The notes under the pieces are model-generated. The model was not told where the DNA came from. It did not search any database and was given only the letters and a program-made list of their open reading frames with translations. A stretch of DNA of 64,000 nucleotides from Acidimicrobium ferrooxidans (GTDB lineage Bacteria; Actinomycetota; Geothermincolia; Fen-727; Anoxymicrobiaceae), in NCBI GenBank assembly GCA_020723485.1, contig DYIU01000004.1, positions 91,057 to 155,056 of the forward strand, given 5' to 3'. Numbering within the stretch: position 1 is the first letter of the stretch; each line of letters begins with the position of its first letter. This document shows, piece by piece, positions 1 to 8,931 of this stretch. The translations under genes were made by a program, and so were the position numbers.

Positions 1-474
1 TTCGAGAACGGCATACCGATTCCGCAGTCGGTCGGCCTGGTGACGAGCCCCACGTTCATGGACCCCTCGATGGCCCCGCCGGGGTGCGGGAGCCTCGCCT
101 TCATGACCGTGGCGCCTCCGCGGCCCGCGGGCGGAAGCTGGAGCGAGATCAAGTGGGACTACCTGGACAAGGGCATCGACATGCTCGACGCGGTCTTCAT
201 GCCCAGGGTCAAGGACCACATCGTGACGAAAACCATAGCAACGCCGGAGGACTTCGAGACCAGGCTCTCCCTGCCGTGGGGGAACATCTACGGATTCTCG
301 ATGTCCATGCTCAGCCAGATGGCGTTCAGGCCGGGGAACAGGTCGCGGTGCGTGAAGGGCCTGTTCCTCTGCGGGGGGAGCACCCATACGTGCTCGGTGC
401 CCGGCGCGGTGAACAGCGGGGTCATGGCGGCCGACCTCGCCAGTGAAGAAATCGAAAGGAGGCGGGCGGCATGA
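1..474 (+). CDS. FAD-dependent oxidoreductase, phytoene-desaturase-like, C-terminal part (5' end outside window)
   Basis: The reading frame is open from the first base, so only the last 157 residues or so are present. The tail 'GLFLCGGSTHTCSVPGAV' followed by 'GVMAADLA' is the FAD-binding C-terminal signature of the phytoene desaturase/amine oxidase family (NAD(P)/FAD-dependent oxidoreductases). The stretch before it, rich in prolines and aromatics, fits the substrate domain. Members desaturate or isomerise isoprenoid and other hydrophobic substrates at the membrane; the substrate cannot be told from this fragment. Its TGA overlaps the ATG of the next gene (ATGA), so the two are probably translationally coupled. 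Confidence 0.8.
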   Translation, partial: FENGIPIPQSVGLVTSPTFMDPSMAPPGCGSLAFMTVAPPRPAGGSWSEIKWDYLDKGIDMLDAVFMPRVKDHIVTKTIATPEDFETRLSLPWGNIYGFSMSMLSQMAFRPGNRSRCVKGLFLCGGSTHTCSVPGAVNSGVMAADLASEEIERRRAA

Positions 475-920
475 GAAAGTCCCTCGCGATAATGCTCTCG
501 ACATACCTGATACTGACCGGCCTGGCCCTAGAGGTCATCGCCGCCATGAACGGGCCCATCGGCTCGCTCGCGCAGCGAGGTCGGACGGTGTACCCGGTCC
601 TGGCATGTTTCCTCGTCCTGCTGCTGCTCGCGCTCGTCTTCCCGGCGTTGGCCGAGAGCGACTACAGGAAGGTGCTCAGGGTGATGCTGCTCCTCTCTGC
701 ACTGGGGATGTTCCTCATCTACGTGTTCCTGGGGTTCATGTGGATGTTCGCGGGGCGCTTCGCGATGAGCGTGCTGGTCGCGGTCTTCCTTGTGCTCTAC
801 GGAATAGCCCTGGTAATGCTGGGTGTGTTCAACTACTTCGCGGCCCAGGGCGGCTACCGGCCGTTCATCTACAGCATGGGCCGGGAGCTCCCCTACATCT
901 ATTACCGGTACAGGATATAG
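471..920 (+). CDS. Small integral membrane protein, four predicted TM segments
   Basis: 149 residues, almost all hydrophobic, with four likely membrane helices (about residues 5-27, 42-62, 68-95 and 99-125) and a tyrosine-rich basic tail ending 'YIYYRYRI'. I do not recognise the family. The start is well supported: AAGGAGG lies just upstream and the ATG overlaps the stop of the oxidoreductase. Coupling to that gene suggests a membrane partner for it, which is inference. Confidence 0.75.
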   Translation: MRKSLAIMLSTYLILTGLALEVIAAMNGPIGSLAQRGRTVYPVLACFLVLLLLALVFPALAESDYRKVLRVMLLLSALGMFLIYVFLGFMWMFAGRFAMSVLVAVFLVLYGIALVMLGVFNYFAAQGGYRPFIYSMGRELPYIYYRYRI

Positions 921-946
921 AATGAGACGAAGGATGGGAGGACCAC

Positions 947-1273
947 ATGAAGCGTGGCAAGGACGACGGCAGGAGCGCGGGAGCGGAGCGGCAGGGGGAT
1001 TTCCTCCAGGTCGCGGTCGGTCAGATGAACCCCGAGTTCCTGGGACAGCTCACCAGGCAGAGCCCGGACATGGTCTTCGAGATGCTGAAGGTAATGGACC
1101 CGGAGGTGCTCGCCTCAACGGTGAACGCTAACCCCGAGACGTTCGCGGGGATGTTTCAGAGCATGCCGCGGAGCCTTATGCGCCGGCTCCTCACCGAGGC
1201 GCCGGATGTCATCTTCGGGATGCTCAGGCGCATCGACCCCGAGATACTCATGGATATGATGGGCCTCGAGTAA
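947..1273 (+). CDS. Hypothetical helical-repeat protein
   Basis: 108 residues, start preceded by GGGAGG. After a charged N-terminus the protein is built of short amphipathic helices with recurring 'P(E/D).(L/V)....' steps: 'NPEFLGQL', 'SPDMVFEMLKVMDPEVL', 'NPETFAGMFQ', 'APDVIFGMLRRIDPEIL'. This is an internal repeat of about 21-23 residues. The flavour resembles the helical proteins at 60778-63485 ('WEDPEFFLSLL', 'APDVVNAG'), but I cannot demonstrate homology by eye. Function unknown. It follows the upstream pair by 26 bases in the same direction and probably ends that operon. Confidence 0.65.
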   Translation: MKRGKDDGRSAGAERQGDFLQVAVGQMNPEFLGQLTRQSPDMVFEMLKVMDPEVLASTVNANPETFAGMFQSMPRSLMRRLLTEAPDVIFGMLRRIDPEILMDMMGLE

Positions 1274-1287
1274 TAATTATGTGTGAT

Positions 1288-1448
1288 GCCGCAGGTTTGA
1301 ATAACTCTGACAACACTTGTTAACAGAAGTGAACACTGACCACGGAAATCAATCAAACTCGGGCACAAAAGCCGCATCGGGCGTTACTTCTGTTGTTGTG
1401 AATAACAAGTGCTAATTACTGTTAACAGTTGAGATTCAAACCTGCGGC
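1288..1448. mobile_element. AT-rich 161-bp element with perfect 15-bp terminal inverted repeats (MITE-like)
   Basis: The ends GCCGCAGGTTTGAAT (1288-1302) and ATTCAAACCTGCGGC (1434-1448) are exact reverse complements. Inside are further partial complements (CACTTGTTAACAG near 1313, CTGTTAACAG near 1418). The interior is much more AT-rich than the genes on either side and has no credible gene. It starts 15 bases after the stop of the preceding gene. No target-site duplication is obvious. A non-autonomous element is the simplest reading; a strong bidirectional terminator or small structured RNA is possible. Confidence 0.45.
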
Positions 1449-1564
1449 TCATGATCTCCGGCGGCTCATGATCTCCGGCGGCTCATGTTCTGAAGCGGCT
1501 CATGTTCTGAGGCGGCTCATGTCCTGAGGCGGCTCATGTTCTGAGGCGGCTCATTTTCTGAAGC
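1446..1564. repeat. 17-bp tandem repeat, seven units
   Basis: Seven consecutive 17-base units of the form GGCTCATGTTCTGAGGC run from 1446 to 1564. The first two carry ATGATCTCCG in place of ATGTTCTGAG and the last units are diverging; a decayed eighth unit follows. The array begins inside the right terminal repeat of the 161-bp element. With that element it fills the 345-base gap between the helical-repeat gene and valS. Confidence 0.85.
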
Positions 1565-1618
1565 GGGTCACTTCCTTCAAGCCCGGGCCCGGCCCTTGGG
1601 GGCGCACCGCATCCCGTG

Positions 1619-4267
1619 TCAGAGGGCGGCTATCTGGGCGCTGAGCTTGTCGCGCTGCTCGCGGAGCTCGGCTTCCTTCTCCCGCTCTTTAGCGATTATC
1701 TCGGGCGGGGCCTTGGCGAGGAACCCATCGCTTGCCAGCTTCGCCGTCGAGCGCTCGAGGTCGGCCTCCACCTTCGCGAGCCTGCGCCCGAGGCGGTCTA
1801 TCTCCTCGGCCGCGTTCACTCCGCTCTCTGAAGCCAGGTAGGCCTCGGCCCCTTCCACCACCACGCGCATCCCATAGCCGCCGTCCGGCGGCTCACCGGC
1901 GAAGCTCATCCCCGAAAGGCCGGCCATCGTCTCGACATAGGCACCCCGGCGCTCGAGCACCTCGCGCGCCCCGGGGGCGCACACCAGCACCGCGTCGAGC
2001 TTCGAACCCGGAGGTATGCCGTGCTCGGAGCGCGCCGCGCGGATGCCGACCGTGACCGACTGCACGAGCTCCATCTCCTGCTCGGCGGCGGCGTCTCTAT
2101 CAAAGTCCGCGGGCGACGGCCACTGGGCCTTCATCACGGACTCCCCCGCCCCGGGCAGCCTCTGCCAGAGCTCCTCGGTCACGAACGGCATGAAAGGGTG
2201 CAGAAGCCTCAGGGCGCACTCCAGGACGCGCCAGGCCACCCACTGGGCGGCGCGCTTCTGGCCGGGCTCACCCCGGTAGAGCCTTAGCTTGGCGAGCTCC
2301 AGGTACCAGTCGCAGAAGTCCCCCCAGAAGAACTGGTGCAGGGCCTTGCCCGCCACGCTGAAGTTGAAAGCCTCCATGCCCGCGTCGGCGCGCTCGATGA
2401 CCGAGGAGAGCCGGCTCATTATCCAGCGGTCGGCGAGCTCGAGGTCCTCGGCCGCGGGGGCGCCCCCGGCGGGGTCGAACCCCTCGAGGTTCATGATGAC
2501 GAGCCGCGCGGCGTTCCATATCTTGTTCACGAAGTTGCGGTTGCCGGCGATGCGCTCCTCGGAGAGGTTTATGTCGCGCCCCGGGACCGCTATCGAGGCC
2601 AGGGTGAAGCGCAGCGCGTCGGTGCCGTACACCTCGATTATGTCTATGGGGTCGATGACGTTGCCGCTCGACTTGGACATCTTCTTGCCCTCGTAGTCGC
2701 GCACCAGCGCGGTCATGAAGACGTCGCGGAACGGCACGTCGCCCATGAAACGAAGGCCGAGCATCATCATGCGCGCGACCCAGAAGAAGATTATGTCGTG
2801 GGCGGTGGTGAGCACCGACGTCGGGTAGAACTCCTCGAGCGTTCGGGTTTGCTCGGGCCAGCCCATGGTCGAGAAAGGCCAGAGCCCGGATGAGAACCAG
2901 GTGTCGAGCACGTCCGGGTCCTGCCGCAGTTTCTCTGAGCCGCACGGGCAGGCCTCCGGCGTCTCGATCTCCACCACCTGCTCTCCGCAGTCGTCGCAGT
3001 ACCACACCGGTATCTGGTGGCCCCACCAGAGCTGGCGCGAGATGCACCAGTCGCGGATGTTCTCCATCCAATCGAAGTAGATCCTGGTCCAGCGCTCCGG
3101 GGTGAACCGCGTCCGGCCATCGCGCACCGCGTCTATGGCAGGCCTGGCGAGCGTCTCCATCTTCACGAACCACTGCTGGGAGAGGTACGGCTCGACCTCT
3201 GTGGAGCACCGGTAGCAGTGCCCGACCGCGTGCTGGTGCTCCTCTATCTTCTCCAGGAGTCCCTGCGCCTCTAGGTCCGCCACCACGGCGTCCCGCGCCT
3301 CGTAGCGGTCCATCCCCTCGTAGCGGCCGCCGTTCTCGTTTATGGTCCCGTCCGGGTTAAGGATGTTCACCTGCTCCAGCGAGTGCCGCTCGCCGATGTC
3401 GAAGTCGTTGGGGTCGTGCGCCGGGGTCACCTTGACCGCGCCTGTGCCGAACCCGGGGTCCACGAACTTGTCCGTGATGACAGGTATGCGCCGCTCGACC
3501 AGCGGCAGGATGAGCGACTTTCCCACCACGTCCGCGAACCGCTCGTCGGAGGGGTTCACCGCCACCGCGGTGTCGCCGAGCATCGTCTCGGGCCGGGTCG
3601 TCGCAACCACCAGGTGGCCCGAGCCGTCGGCGTACGGGTAGCGTATGTACCAGAGGTGCCCGGTCTTGTCCTCGTGCTCGACCTCGATGTCGGAGAGGGC
3701 GGTATGGCAGCGGATGCACCAGTTGATTATGTACTTGCCCCGGTAGATGAGCCCGGCGTCGTAGAGCTCCTTGAATACCGTGCGCACGGCGAGCGAGCAC
3801 CCCTCGTCCATGGTGAACCGGGTGCGCTCCCAGTCGCACATGCACCCGAGGCGCTTGAGCTGGCTTATTATGGTGCCGCCCTTCTCCTCCTTCCACTGCC
3901 AGACCCGCTCGACGAACTTCTCGCGCCCGAGCTCGTGACGGTCCGTCCCCTCGGCCTCGAGCTGCCGCTCGACGACGTTCTGCGTGGCGATTCCGGCGTG
4001 GTCGGTGCCCGGCATCCAGAGTACCTCGTACCCCTGCATCAGCCTGCGGCGCGCGATGACGTCCTGCAGGCCGTTGTTGAGGGCGTGGCCCATGTGGAGG
4101 ACGCCCGTGACGTTGGGCGGCGGGATGACCTGCGAGAACCTCGGCCTGTCGCTCTCGGTGTCGGCGTGGAAGTAGCCGCGCTCCTCCCAGAACGGGTACC
4201 AGCGCTCCTCGACCTCGCGCGGGTCGTATGCGGTGCTCAGGGTGTCGCTTTTCTTCTCCTCGGGCAA
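1619..4267 (-). CDS. valS: Valyl-tRNA synthetase
   Basis: Class I aminoacyl-tRNA synthetase that charges tRNA-Val with valine in the cytoplasm. At 882 residues it has normal length. The HIGH signature appears as 'HMGH' at residues 58-61 after 'PPNVTGVL', and the KMSKS loop 'KMSKS' is at about 529-533. The connective editing domain lies between them ('[15 protein letters not shown]', '[15 protein letters not shown]'). The C-terminus has the anticodon-binding domain and then the ValRS coiled coil ('[19 protein letters not shown]'). The start is TTG with AGGTGG upstream. No T-box motif is visible in the leader, which instead holds GGGGTCA repeats. It is separate from its neighbours and likely monocistronic. 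Confidence 0.97.
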   Translation of the reverse strand: MPEEKKSDTLSTAYDPREVEERWYPFWEERGYFHADTESDRPRFSQVIPPPNVTGVLHMGHALNNGLQDVIARRRLMQGYEVLWMPGTDHAGIATQNVVERQLEAEGTDRHELGREKFVERVWQWKEEKGGTIISQLKRLGCMCDWERTRFTMDEGCSLAVRTVFKELYDAGLIYRGKYIINWCIRCHTALSDIEVEHEDKTGHLWYIRYPYADGSGHLVVATTRPETMLGDTAVAVNPSDERFADVVGKSLILPLVERRIPVITDKFVDPGFGTGAVKVTPAHDPNDFDIGERHSLEQVNILNPDGTINENGGRYEGMDRYEARDAVVADLEAQGLLEKIEEHQHAVGHCYRCSTEVEPYLSQQWFVKMETLARPAIDAVRDGRTRFTPERWTRIYFDWMENIRDWCISRQLWWGHQIPVWYCDDCGEQVVEIETPEACPCGSEKLRQDPDVLDTWFSSGLWPFSTMGWPEQTRTLEEFYPTSVLTTAHDIIFFWVARMMMLGLRFMGDVPFRDVFMTALVRDYEGKKMSKSSGNVIDPIDIIEVYGTDALRFTLASIAVPGRDINLSEERIAGNRNFVNKIWNAARLVIMNLEGFDPAGGAPAAEDLELADRWIMSRLSSVIERADAGMEAFNFSVAGKALHQFFWGDFCDWYLELAKLRLYRGEPGQKRAAQWVAWRVLECALRLLHPFMPFVTEELWQRLPGAGESVMKAQWPSPADFDRDAAAEQEMELVQSVTVGIRAARSEHGIPPGSKLDAVLVCAPGAREVLERRGAYVETMAGLSGMSFAGEPPDGGYGMRVVVEGAEAYLASESGVNAAEEIDRLGRRLAKVEADLERSTAKLASDGFLAKAPPEIIAKEREKEAELREQRDKLSAQIAAL

Positions 4268-4360
4268 GGGTCCACCACCTGTAGGTCAGGATATCCTCCA
4301 AATTGTAACAGACTGACCCCGGCGTATAAGATTAGACCCGCACCGCGAAACCCTTTAAAC

Positions 4361-4455
4361 CGGGGTCAGGCCGCGGTTTAAGTCGGGGGTCAGGCCGCGG
4401 TTTAAGTCGGGGGTCAGGCCGCGGTTTAAGTCGGGGGTCAGGCCGCGATCCAAGT
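4361..4455. repeat. Four-unit 24-bp tandem array of the GGGGTCAGGCC repeat (type C)
   Basis: Four head-to-tail units of GGGGTCAGGCCGCGGTTTAA plus AGTC, the last one diverged (CGATCCAAGT), lie between the divergent starts of valS and the 2TM gene. The same arm occurs singly at 30398-30420 and 36086-36110, so a dispersed repeat has been amplified here. A related GACTGACCCCGG is at 4309-4316. Sitting upstream of valS on its strand, it could affect valS transcription. Confidence 0.85.
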
Positions 4456-4502
4456 CAGGCCGGGATGAAAGCTGACGGGCACCAGGACACGGGGAGGTCG
4501 CC

Positions 4503-4802
4503 ATGGAACCCGGGAACAACGGGAGCGACGAACTCAGGGAGAAGGCGGAACAGCGCGTAGACGAGGTGATCGAGTTCAGGAACCACCTACTCATCTACCT
4601 CGCCGTGAACGCCCTCCTCTTCACGATCTGGCTGGTCATAGCGCTGGTGGTAGGAGGGGCCGCGTGGTTCCCCTGGTTCCTCTTCCCGCTGCTCGGCTGG
4701 GGCATCGGCGTGTTCATGCAGGCCATGGACGTCTACGCGTTCTCGAGCTCGAGGCGCGAGAAGGCCGTTGCGAAAGAGCTCGAGAAGATGAAGAAAGAGT
4801 AG
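4503..4802 (+). CDS. 2TM-domain membrane protein
   Basis: 99 residues. An N-terminal amphipathic helix ('LREKAEQRVDEVIEFRNHLLIYLAVNALL') runs into two TM helices (about 28-52 and 58-75) joined by a tryptophan-containing turn, then a charged helical tail. This is the layout of the widespread 2TM domain, found alone or fused to histidine kinases and LytTR regulators. Biochemical role unknown. ATG preceded by GGGGAGG. The next gene follows in the same direction. Confidence 0.8.
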   Translation: MEPGNNGSDELREKAEQRVDEVIEFRNHLLIYLAVNALLFTIWLVIALVVGGAAWFPWFLFPLLGWGIGVFMQAMDVYAFSSSRREKAVAKELEKMKKE

Positions 4803-4855
4803 GCGGGGGTTGTGGTAGAATCCGCTGAAAGCGAGAGTACGGCCGGAGGTCCGAC

Positions 4856-5197
4856 ATGTGGGTCCTCATATACCTTCTGATATACCTGGTGCCGGTGGCG
4901 TTCATCCTGCTCGCGTTCTTCCTCATCGGCAGCGCCGGCGCGCGCGTCTACAGGTCCGGTAAACGTGCCTTCAAGGACGTAAAGCCCCTCGTCGACAAGC
5001 TCGCCTCGGACGCCCAGCGCGCCCAGGAGCGCGGGATGTCGTTCGCCGACCGCGGCCAGAAGATGGCCGAGGCCGTGGACGAGATGGGTGGGCGCTGGGC
5101 TTTCATCGTCGAGCAGTTCACCGAGTCGCAGAAGTCGCCGGTGGTAAAGCTCGCCGGGGTCGCAGGCAGGTTCATGGGCGAGCGCCCCTCCAAATGA
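4856..5197 (+). CDS. Single-pass membrane protein of unknown function
   Basis: 113 residues. One N-terminal TM helix (about residues 2-25) is followed by a cytoplasmic helical region of roughly 85 residues rich in Arg, Lys, Asp and Glu ('AFKDVKPLVDKLASDAQRAQERG'). The start has GGAGG in GCCGGAGGTCCGAC. Shape and size resemble small envelope or cell-division accessory proteins but I see no diagnostic motif. It shares direction with the 2TM gene 53 bases upstream. Confidence 0.65.
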   Translation: MWVLIYLLIYLVPVAFILLAFFLIGSAGARVYRSGKRAFKDVKPLVDKLASDAQRAQERGMSFADRGQKMAEAVDEMGGRWAFIVEQFTESQKSPVVKLAGVAGRFMGERPSK

Positions 5198-5260
5198 GCA
5201 AGCCGGGCACGAGAGGCCCGGCTCGAATCCGCGGTCCTTACCGCGTCCCACCTGTGCATA

Positions 5261-5286
5261 GAATCAGACGTGACCCCGATTATGAG
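5261..5286 (-). repeat. Dispersed GGGGTCA repeat, type D copy 1
   Basis: Read on the minus strand this is TCATAATCGGGGTCACGTCT, starting a few bases after the clpX stop codon. The same sequence with two changes follows the stop of the gene ending at 60778. Confidence 0.7.
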
Positions 5287-5288
5287 CG

Positions 5289-6572
5289 TCAGGCGGTCTC
5301 CTCCTCCTCGCCCTCTTCCTTGGGCTTTGCCTGAGACCGGGATGTGAGGAGTGTCGGCTTGAAGTTCTCTGAGACGACCTCCTTGGTCACCACGCACTTG
5401 ACGATGTCGGAGCGCGACGGCAGGTCGAACATGGTGCCGAGCAGCGCCTCCTCCATGATGGCCCGCAGGCCCCTGGCCCCGGTGGAGCGATCGAGCGCCT
5501 TCTCGGCTATCTGCTCGAGTGCGCCGTCGGTGAAAATGAGCTCCACCCCGTCGTATTCGAAGAACTTGCGGTACTGCTTGACCAGGGCGTTCTTGGGCTT
5601 GACCAGGATGTCGGTCAGGTGCTCCTTGGTGAGCGTGTGAAGCGTCGTGATGACCGGGAGCCTCCCCACGAACTCGGGGATGAGCCCGAACTTGAGCAGG
5701 TCCTCGGGCATTATCTCCGCCAGGACCTCGCCGAGGTCGAACTCGCTCTTGGACTTTACCTCGGCCCCGAACCCGACGCCGCCCTTGCCGATGCGGTCCT
5801 CGATGAGGTCCTCGACCCCGGAGAACGCTCCGCCGCAGATGAACAGGATATTGGTGGTGTCTATCTGCAGGAACTCCTGGTGCGGGTGCTTGCGGCCGCC
5901 CTGGGGCGGGACGCTCGCCACCGTGCCCTCCAGTATCTTGAGGAGCGCCTGCTGTACGCCTTCGCCCGAGACGTCGCGGGTGATACTGGGGCTCTCGGCC
6001 TTGCGGGCTATCTTGTCAATCTCGTCTATATAGATGATGCCGGTCTCGGCCTTCTTTACGTCGAGGTCGGAGGCCTGGATGAGCTTGAGGAGGATGTTCT
6101 CGACGTCCTCGCCCACGTAGCCCGCCTCGGTGAGGCTCGTCGCGTCCGCGATGGCGAACGGCACGTTCAAGAGGCGCGCGAGCGTCTGGGCGAGGAGGGT
6201 CTTGCCGCAGCCGGTCGGCCCGATGAGCATGATGTTGCTCTTCTGCAGCTCGACGTCGTCGTTGGACATCGCCCCGACCTGTATGCGCTTGTAGTGGTTG
6301 TAGACGGCCACCGACAGCACGGTCTTGGCGCGCTCCTGCCCGATGACGTACTCGTCAAGGAAGTCGTATATCTCCTTGGGCTTGGGGAGCGCCCCGAGCT
6401 GTACCTCGGGGGCCTCGGTGAGCTCCTCGGCGATTATCTCGTTGCAGAGCTCTATGCACTCGTCGCAGATGTAGACCCCGGGGCCCGCGATGAGCTTCTT
6501 CACGTGCCTCTGCGTCTTGCCGCAGAAAGAGCACTTCAGAAGGTCGCTTCCGTCAGAGAACTTGGCCAACAT
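5289..6572 (-). CDS. clpX: ATP-dependent Clp protease ATPase subunit ClpX
   Basis: AAA+ unfoldase that recognises substrates and feeds them into ClpP. 427 residues, normal length. The N-terminal zinc-binding domain has Cys14, Cys17, Cys36 and Cys39. The Walker A motif 'GPTGCGKT' is at about 118-125, the GYVG pore loop follows 'SLTEA', and Walker B is '[10 protein letters not shown]'. The ClpP-docking IGF loop reads 'GGVGFGAEV', so Ile is replaced by Val, a mild substitution. ATG with GGAGGTAA upstream. It lies 46 bases after clpP in the order tig-clpP-clpX. Confidence 0.98.
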   Translation of the reverse strand: MLAKFSDGSDLLKCSFCGKTQRHVKKLIAGPGVYICDECIELCNEIIAEELTEAPEVQLGALPKPKEIYDFLDEYVIGQERAKTVLSVAVYNHYKRIQVGAMSNDDVELQKSNIMLIGPTGCGKTLLAQTLARLLNVPFAIADATSLTEAGYVGEDVENILLKLIQASDLDVKKAETGIIYIDEIDKIARKAESPSITRDVSGEGVQQALLKILEGTVASVPPQGGRKHPHQEFLQIDTTNILFICGGAFSGVEDLIEDRIGKGGVGFGAEVKSKSEFDLGEVLAEIMPEDLLKFGLIPEFVGRLPVITTLHTLTKEHLTDILVKPKNALVKQYRKFFEYDGVELIFTDGALEQIAEKALDRSTGARGLRAIMEEALLGTMFDLPSRSDIVKCVVTKEVVSENFKPTLLTSRSQAKPKEEGEEEETA

Positions 6573-6618
6573 TTACCTCCGTAAGCCGCCGGCGGCCCAG
6601 CGCCGCCGGTCGCCGACG

Positions 6619-7233
6619 TCACTCGGTCGGCTTGCGCTGCGTGATGACATCGTCGATGATGCCGTACTCCTTCGCGTCGGCCGGCACCATTATGAAGTCC
6701 CTCTCGGAGTCCTCGTGAATCCTGTCGACCGGCTGACCGGTGTGCTTAGCCAGGATGTCGTCCAGGAGCGCCCTGGTGCGCAGTATCTCCTTGGCGTGCA
6801 GCTCTATGTCCGTCGCCTGGCCCTGCGTGCCTCCCGCGGGCTGGTGTATGAGCACCCTCGCGTGCGGGGTGGCGAAGCGCTTACCCTTGGTGCCGGCCGC
6901 CAGGAGCACCGCCGCGCCGCTCGCCGCCTGCCCGATGCAGACGGTGGAGATATCGCAGCCCACGTACTGCATGGTGTCGTAGATCGCGAGCGTGGATGTC
7001 ACGACCCCGCCGGGCGAGTTTATGTAGATGTTTATGTCCTTGTCCGGGTTCTCGCTGTAGAGGTGCAGGAGCTGCGCCATCACGAGGTTCGCTATGTGGT
7101 CTTCTATCTCGGTCCCGATGAAGACCACCCGGTCCTTCAAGAGGCGTGAGTAGATGTCGAACGAGCGCTCCCCGCGGGGGGTCTGCTCGATGACTATCGG
7201 TACCAGCGTCTGGTTTCTTATCTTGTCGCTCAT
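6619..7233 (-). CDS. clpP: ATP-dependent Clp protease proteolytic subunit
   Basis: Serine peptidase that forms the 14-subunit proteolytic chamber served by ClpX. 204 residues. The catalytic triad is visible as Ser105 in 'GQAASG', His130 in 'VLIHQP' and Asp179 in 'SERDF'; the Ser-His and His-Asp spacings (25 and 49) match the family. No long propeptide. Its ATG overlaps the tig TGA (ATGA), giving translational coupling. Only one clpP is present here, although actinobacteria often carry two. Confidence 0.98.
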   Translation of the reverse strand: MSDKIRNQTLVPIVIEQTPRGERSFDIYSRLLKDRVVFIGTEIEDHIANLVMAQLLHLYSENPDKDINIYINSPGGVVTSTLAIYDTMQYVGCDISTVCIGQAASGAAVLLAAGTKGKRFATPHARVLIHQPAGGTQGQATDIELHAKEILRTRALLDDILAKHTGQPVDRIHEDSERDFIMVPADAKEYGIIDDVITQRKPTE

Positions 7234-8702
7234 TGTCCTTCTGGGCCCTCCTCGCTGCCTTCCTCGAGCTCGGCTCCGACTTCCTCGGCCTCCACGACCT
7301 CGGCCTTCTCCTCATCGACGGCCGGCTCGGTCTCTATCTCGACCTCGTCTTCAGACCCTAAAACGCTCTCCTCCGACGCTTTGACGGGCTCGCCGCCCGC
7401 GTAGACGGCGTTCTCGACCAGGAAGTCGACCGCCTTGTTGAGCCTGAGGTTGGCCTTTATGGCCGGGAACCTTCCCCCGTCCCGGACCTGCTCGATGAGC
7501 TTCTCGGAATCCGCTCCCATCTGGACCGAGTTCTCACGGATGTACTGGACGACCTCCTCGTCTGAGACCTTTATGTCCTCCGCGGAGGCCACCGCTTCCA
7601 TCACGAGCTCGGCCTTGAGGCCTTCTACTACCTTGTCCCTGATACCCTTCTCTAACTGGTACCTCGTTCCCTTCATGGCTTCCAGATATTGGTCGAGGGT
7701 CACGCCGCGCTCCTCCAGCTCGGCCGCCATCTCCTCTATCTCGTGGTCTATCTGGCCCTGGACCATCGATTCGGGCAGGTCGATGTAGGTCTTGTCGGCC
7801 AGCGCCTTCACGACCTGGTCCTTGACCGCCCGCTCCCCCATCATCTGCTTTACCCGCCTGATGCGCTCGCGCAGGTCCTCCTTGAACTCGTCCAGCGTCT
7901 CGAAGCTCGATATCTCCCTGGCGAGGTCGTCGTCGAGGTCGGGCAGGACCTTGTGCTTGACCTCCTTGACGATGGTCCGGAAGGTGGCGGGCTTGCCGGC
8001 GAGCAGCGGCTCCCCGTAGTCGGGCGGGAAGTTTATGACCACGTCAAGGATGTCGCCCTTCCGGGCGCCCACCAGCTGAGTGTCGAAATCGGGCAGGAAG
8101 TCGCCGGAGCCTATCTCGGTCATCCGGTCTGAGCCCGAGGAGCCCTCGAGCGGCATGCCGTCGGTGAACACCTTGTAATCGAACATCACGAAGTCGCCCT
8201 GCTCCACCGGGCGCGACTCTACGACCTCGAGGGTGGCGAACCGGTCCCTGGCTTCGTCCAGGGCGGATTTTACGTCCTCGTCGGTGGGCTCGGTGTCGGG
8301 CTTCTCGACCTCGAGGCCGATGTAGTCCTTCATTTCGACCTCCGGCTTTACGTCCACCTTGGCCTCGAAACTGACGCTCCCGTCCTCGCCGATGTCCAGG
8401 ATGTTTATGTCCGGGTCGGAGACCGGGATGATACCCGCGTCGACGACCCCCCGCACGTAGAGGGTCGGAAGGCCGTTCTTGATGGCCTCGCCCCGCACGT
8501 AGTCGGCGCCCAGGTGGCTGTCTATGACCGCGCGGGGGACCTTCCCCTTGCGGAACCCCGGTATCTTGACCTGCTTTGCCAGGTCCTTGTAGGTCTCCTC
8601 GAGGATGTCCTCCAGGTCATCCGGCCCGGACTCGACCTTGAGCGTGACCTGGTGCCCTTCGCCCTTTGTCACTTCAGTCTTCAGGTGACTCTCCTCCCTC
8701 AT
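7230..8702 (-). CDS. tig: Trigger factor (ribosome-associated chaperone/prolyl isomerase)
   Basis: Binds ribosomal protein L23 and shields nascent chains. The ribosome-binding motif '[12 protein letters not shown]' lies in the N-terminal domain. The FKBP-type PPIase domain begins around '[14 protein letters not shown]', the helical C-terminal chaperone domain follows, and an acidic tail ends in Glu repeats. The frame stays open into tRNA-Leu, but that extension is not coding. ATG at 8702 has no Shine-Dalgarno sequence, whereas GGGAGGAG (8691-8698) lies six bases before an in-frame CTG at 8682-8684. That CTG would give the family-typical N-terminus '[13 protein letters not shown]'. The coordinates use the ATG; I suspect the CTG is the true start. 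Confidence 0.95.
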   Translation of the reverse strand: MREESHLKTEVTKGEGHQVTLKVESGPDDLEDILEETYKDLAKQVKIPGFRKGKVPRAVIDSHLGADYVRGEAIKNGLPTLYVRGVVDAGIIPVSDPDINILDIGEDGSVSFEAKVDVKPEVEMKDYIGLEVEKPDTEPTDEDVKSALDEARDRFATLEVVESRPVEQGDFVMFDYKVFTDGMPLEGSSGSDRMTEIGSGDFLPDFDTQLVGARKGDILDVVINFPPDYGEPLLAGKPATFRTIVKEVKHKVLPDLDDDLAREISSFETLDEFKEDLRERIRRVKQMMGERAVKDQVVKALADKTYIDLPESMVQGQIDHEIEEMAAELEERGVTLDQYLEAMKGTRYQLEKGIRDKVVEGLKAELVMEAVASAEDIKVSDEEVVQYIRENSVQMGADSEKLIEQVRDGGRFPAIKANLRLNKAVDFLVENAVYAGGEPVKASEESVLGSEDEVEIETEPAVDEEKAEVVEAEEVGAELEEGSEEGPEGQ

Positions 8703-8752
8703 GATGAGAACTCGAAGCGCGCCTCTCGGGCGCGCCTGGTGACTGCTTGACC

Positions 8753-8841
8753 TGGTGCGAGAGGGGGGACTCGAACCCCCACGGTTTAAGAAAACCACGG
8801 GGTCCTAAGCCCCGCGCGTCTACCAATTCCGCCACTCTCGC
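8753..8841 (-). tRNA. tRNA-Leu (anticodon TAG)
   Basis: Acceptor arms GCGAGAG and CTCTCGC pair. The D arm GGCGGAATTGGTAGAC, the anticodon stem-loop GGGGCTTAGGACCCC, a long class II variable arm and the T arm GGGGGTTCGAGTCCCCC are all present. The loop CTTAGGA gives anticodon TAG. CCA is encoded. It lies 51 bases upstream of tig. Confidence 0.96.
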
Positions 8842-8931
8842 CCGGTTTATCTGACCCACGGTAGATTGTACCACAGGGCCCGGAGCCCGGATTTGACATT
8901 CGACAGCCCGGGGCCCCGGAAAAGCGTGTCC

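Noticed and set aside
1446-1564. Possible CRISPR array
   Set aside because: Units are contiguous 17-mers with no spacers and there are no cas genes. A simple tandem repeat.
3383-4381. Long plus-strand open frame of about 330 codons opposite valS
   Set aside because: It is the complement of valS codons in a high-G+C gene; composition is Arg/Val/Leu/Gly-skewed with no family motif and no ribosome-binding site. Shadow.
4268-4502. T-box or other riboswitch before valS
   Set aside because: No T-box sequence (TGGNACCGCG) or specifier-type stem is visible; the region is mostly the repeat array.
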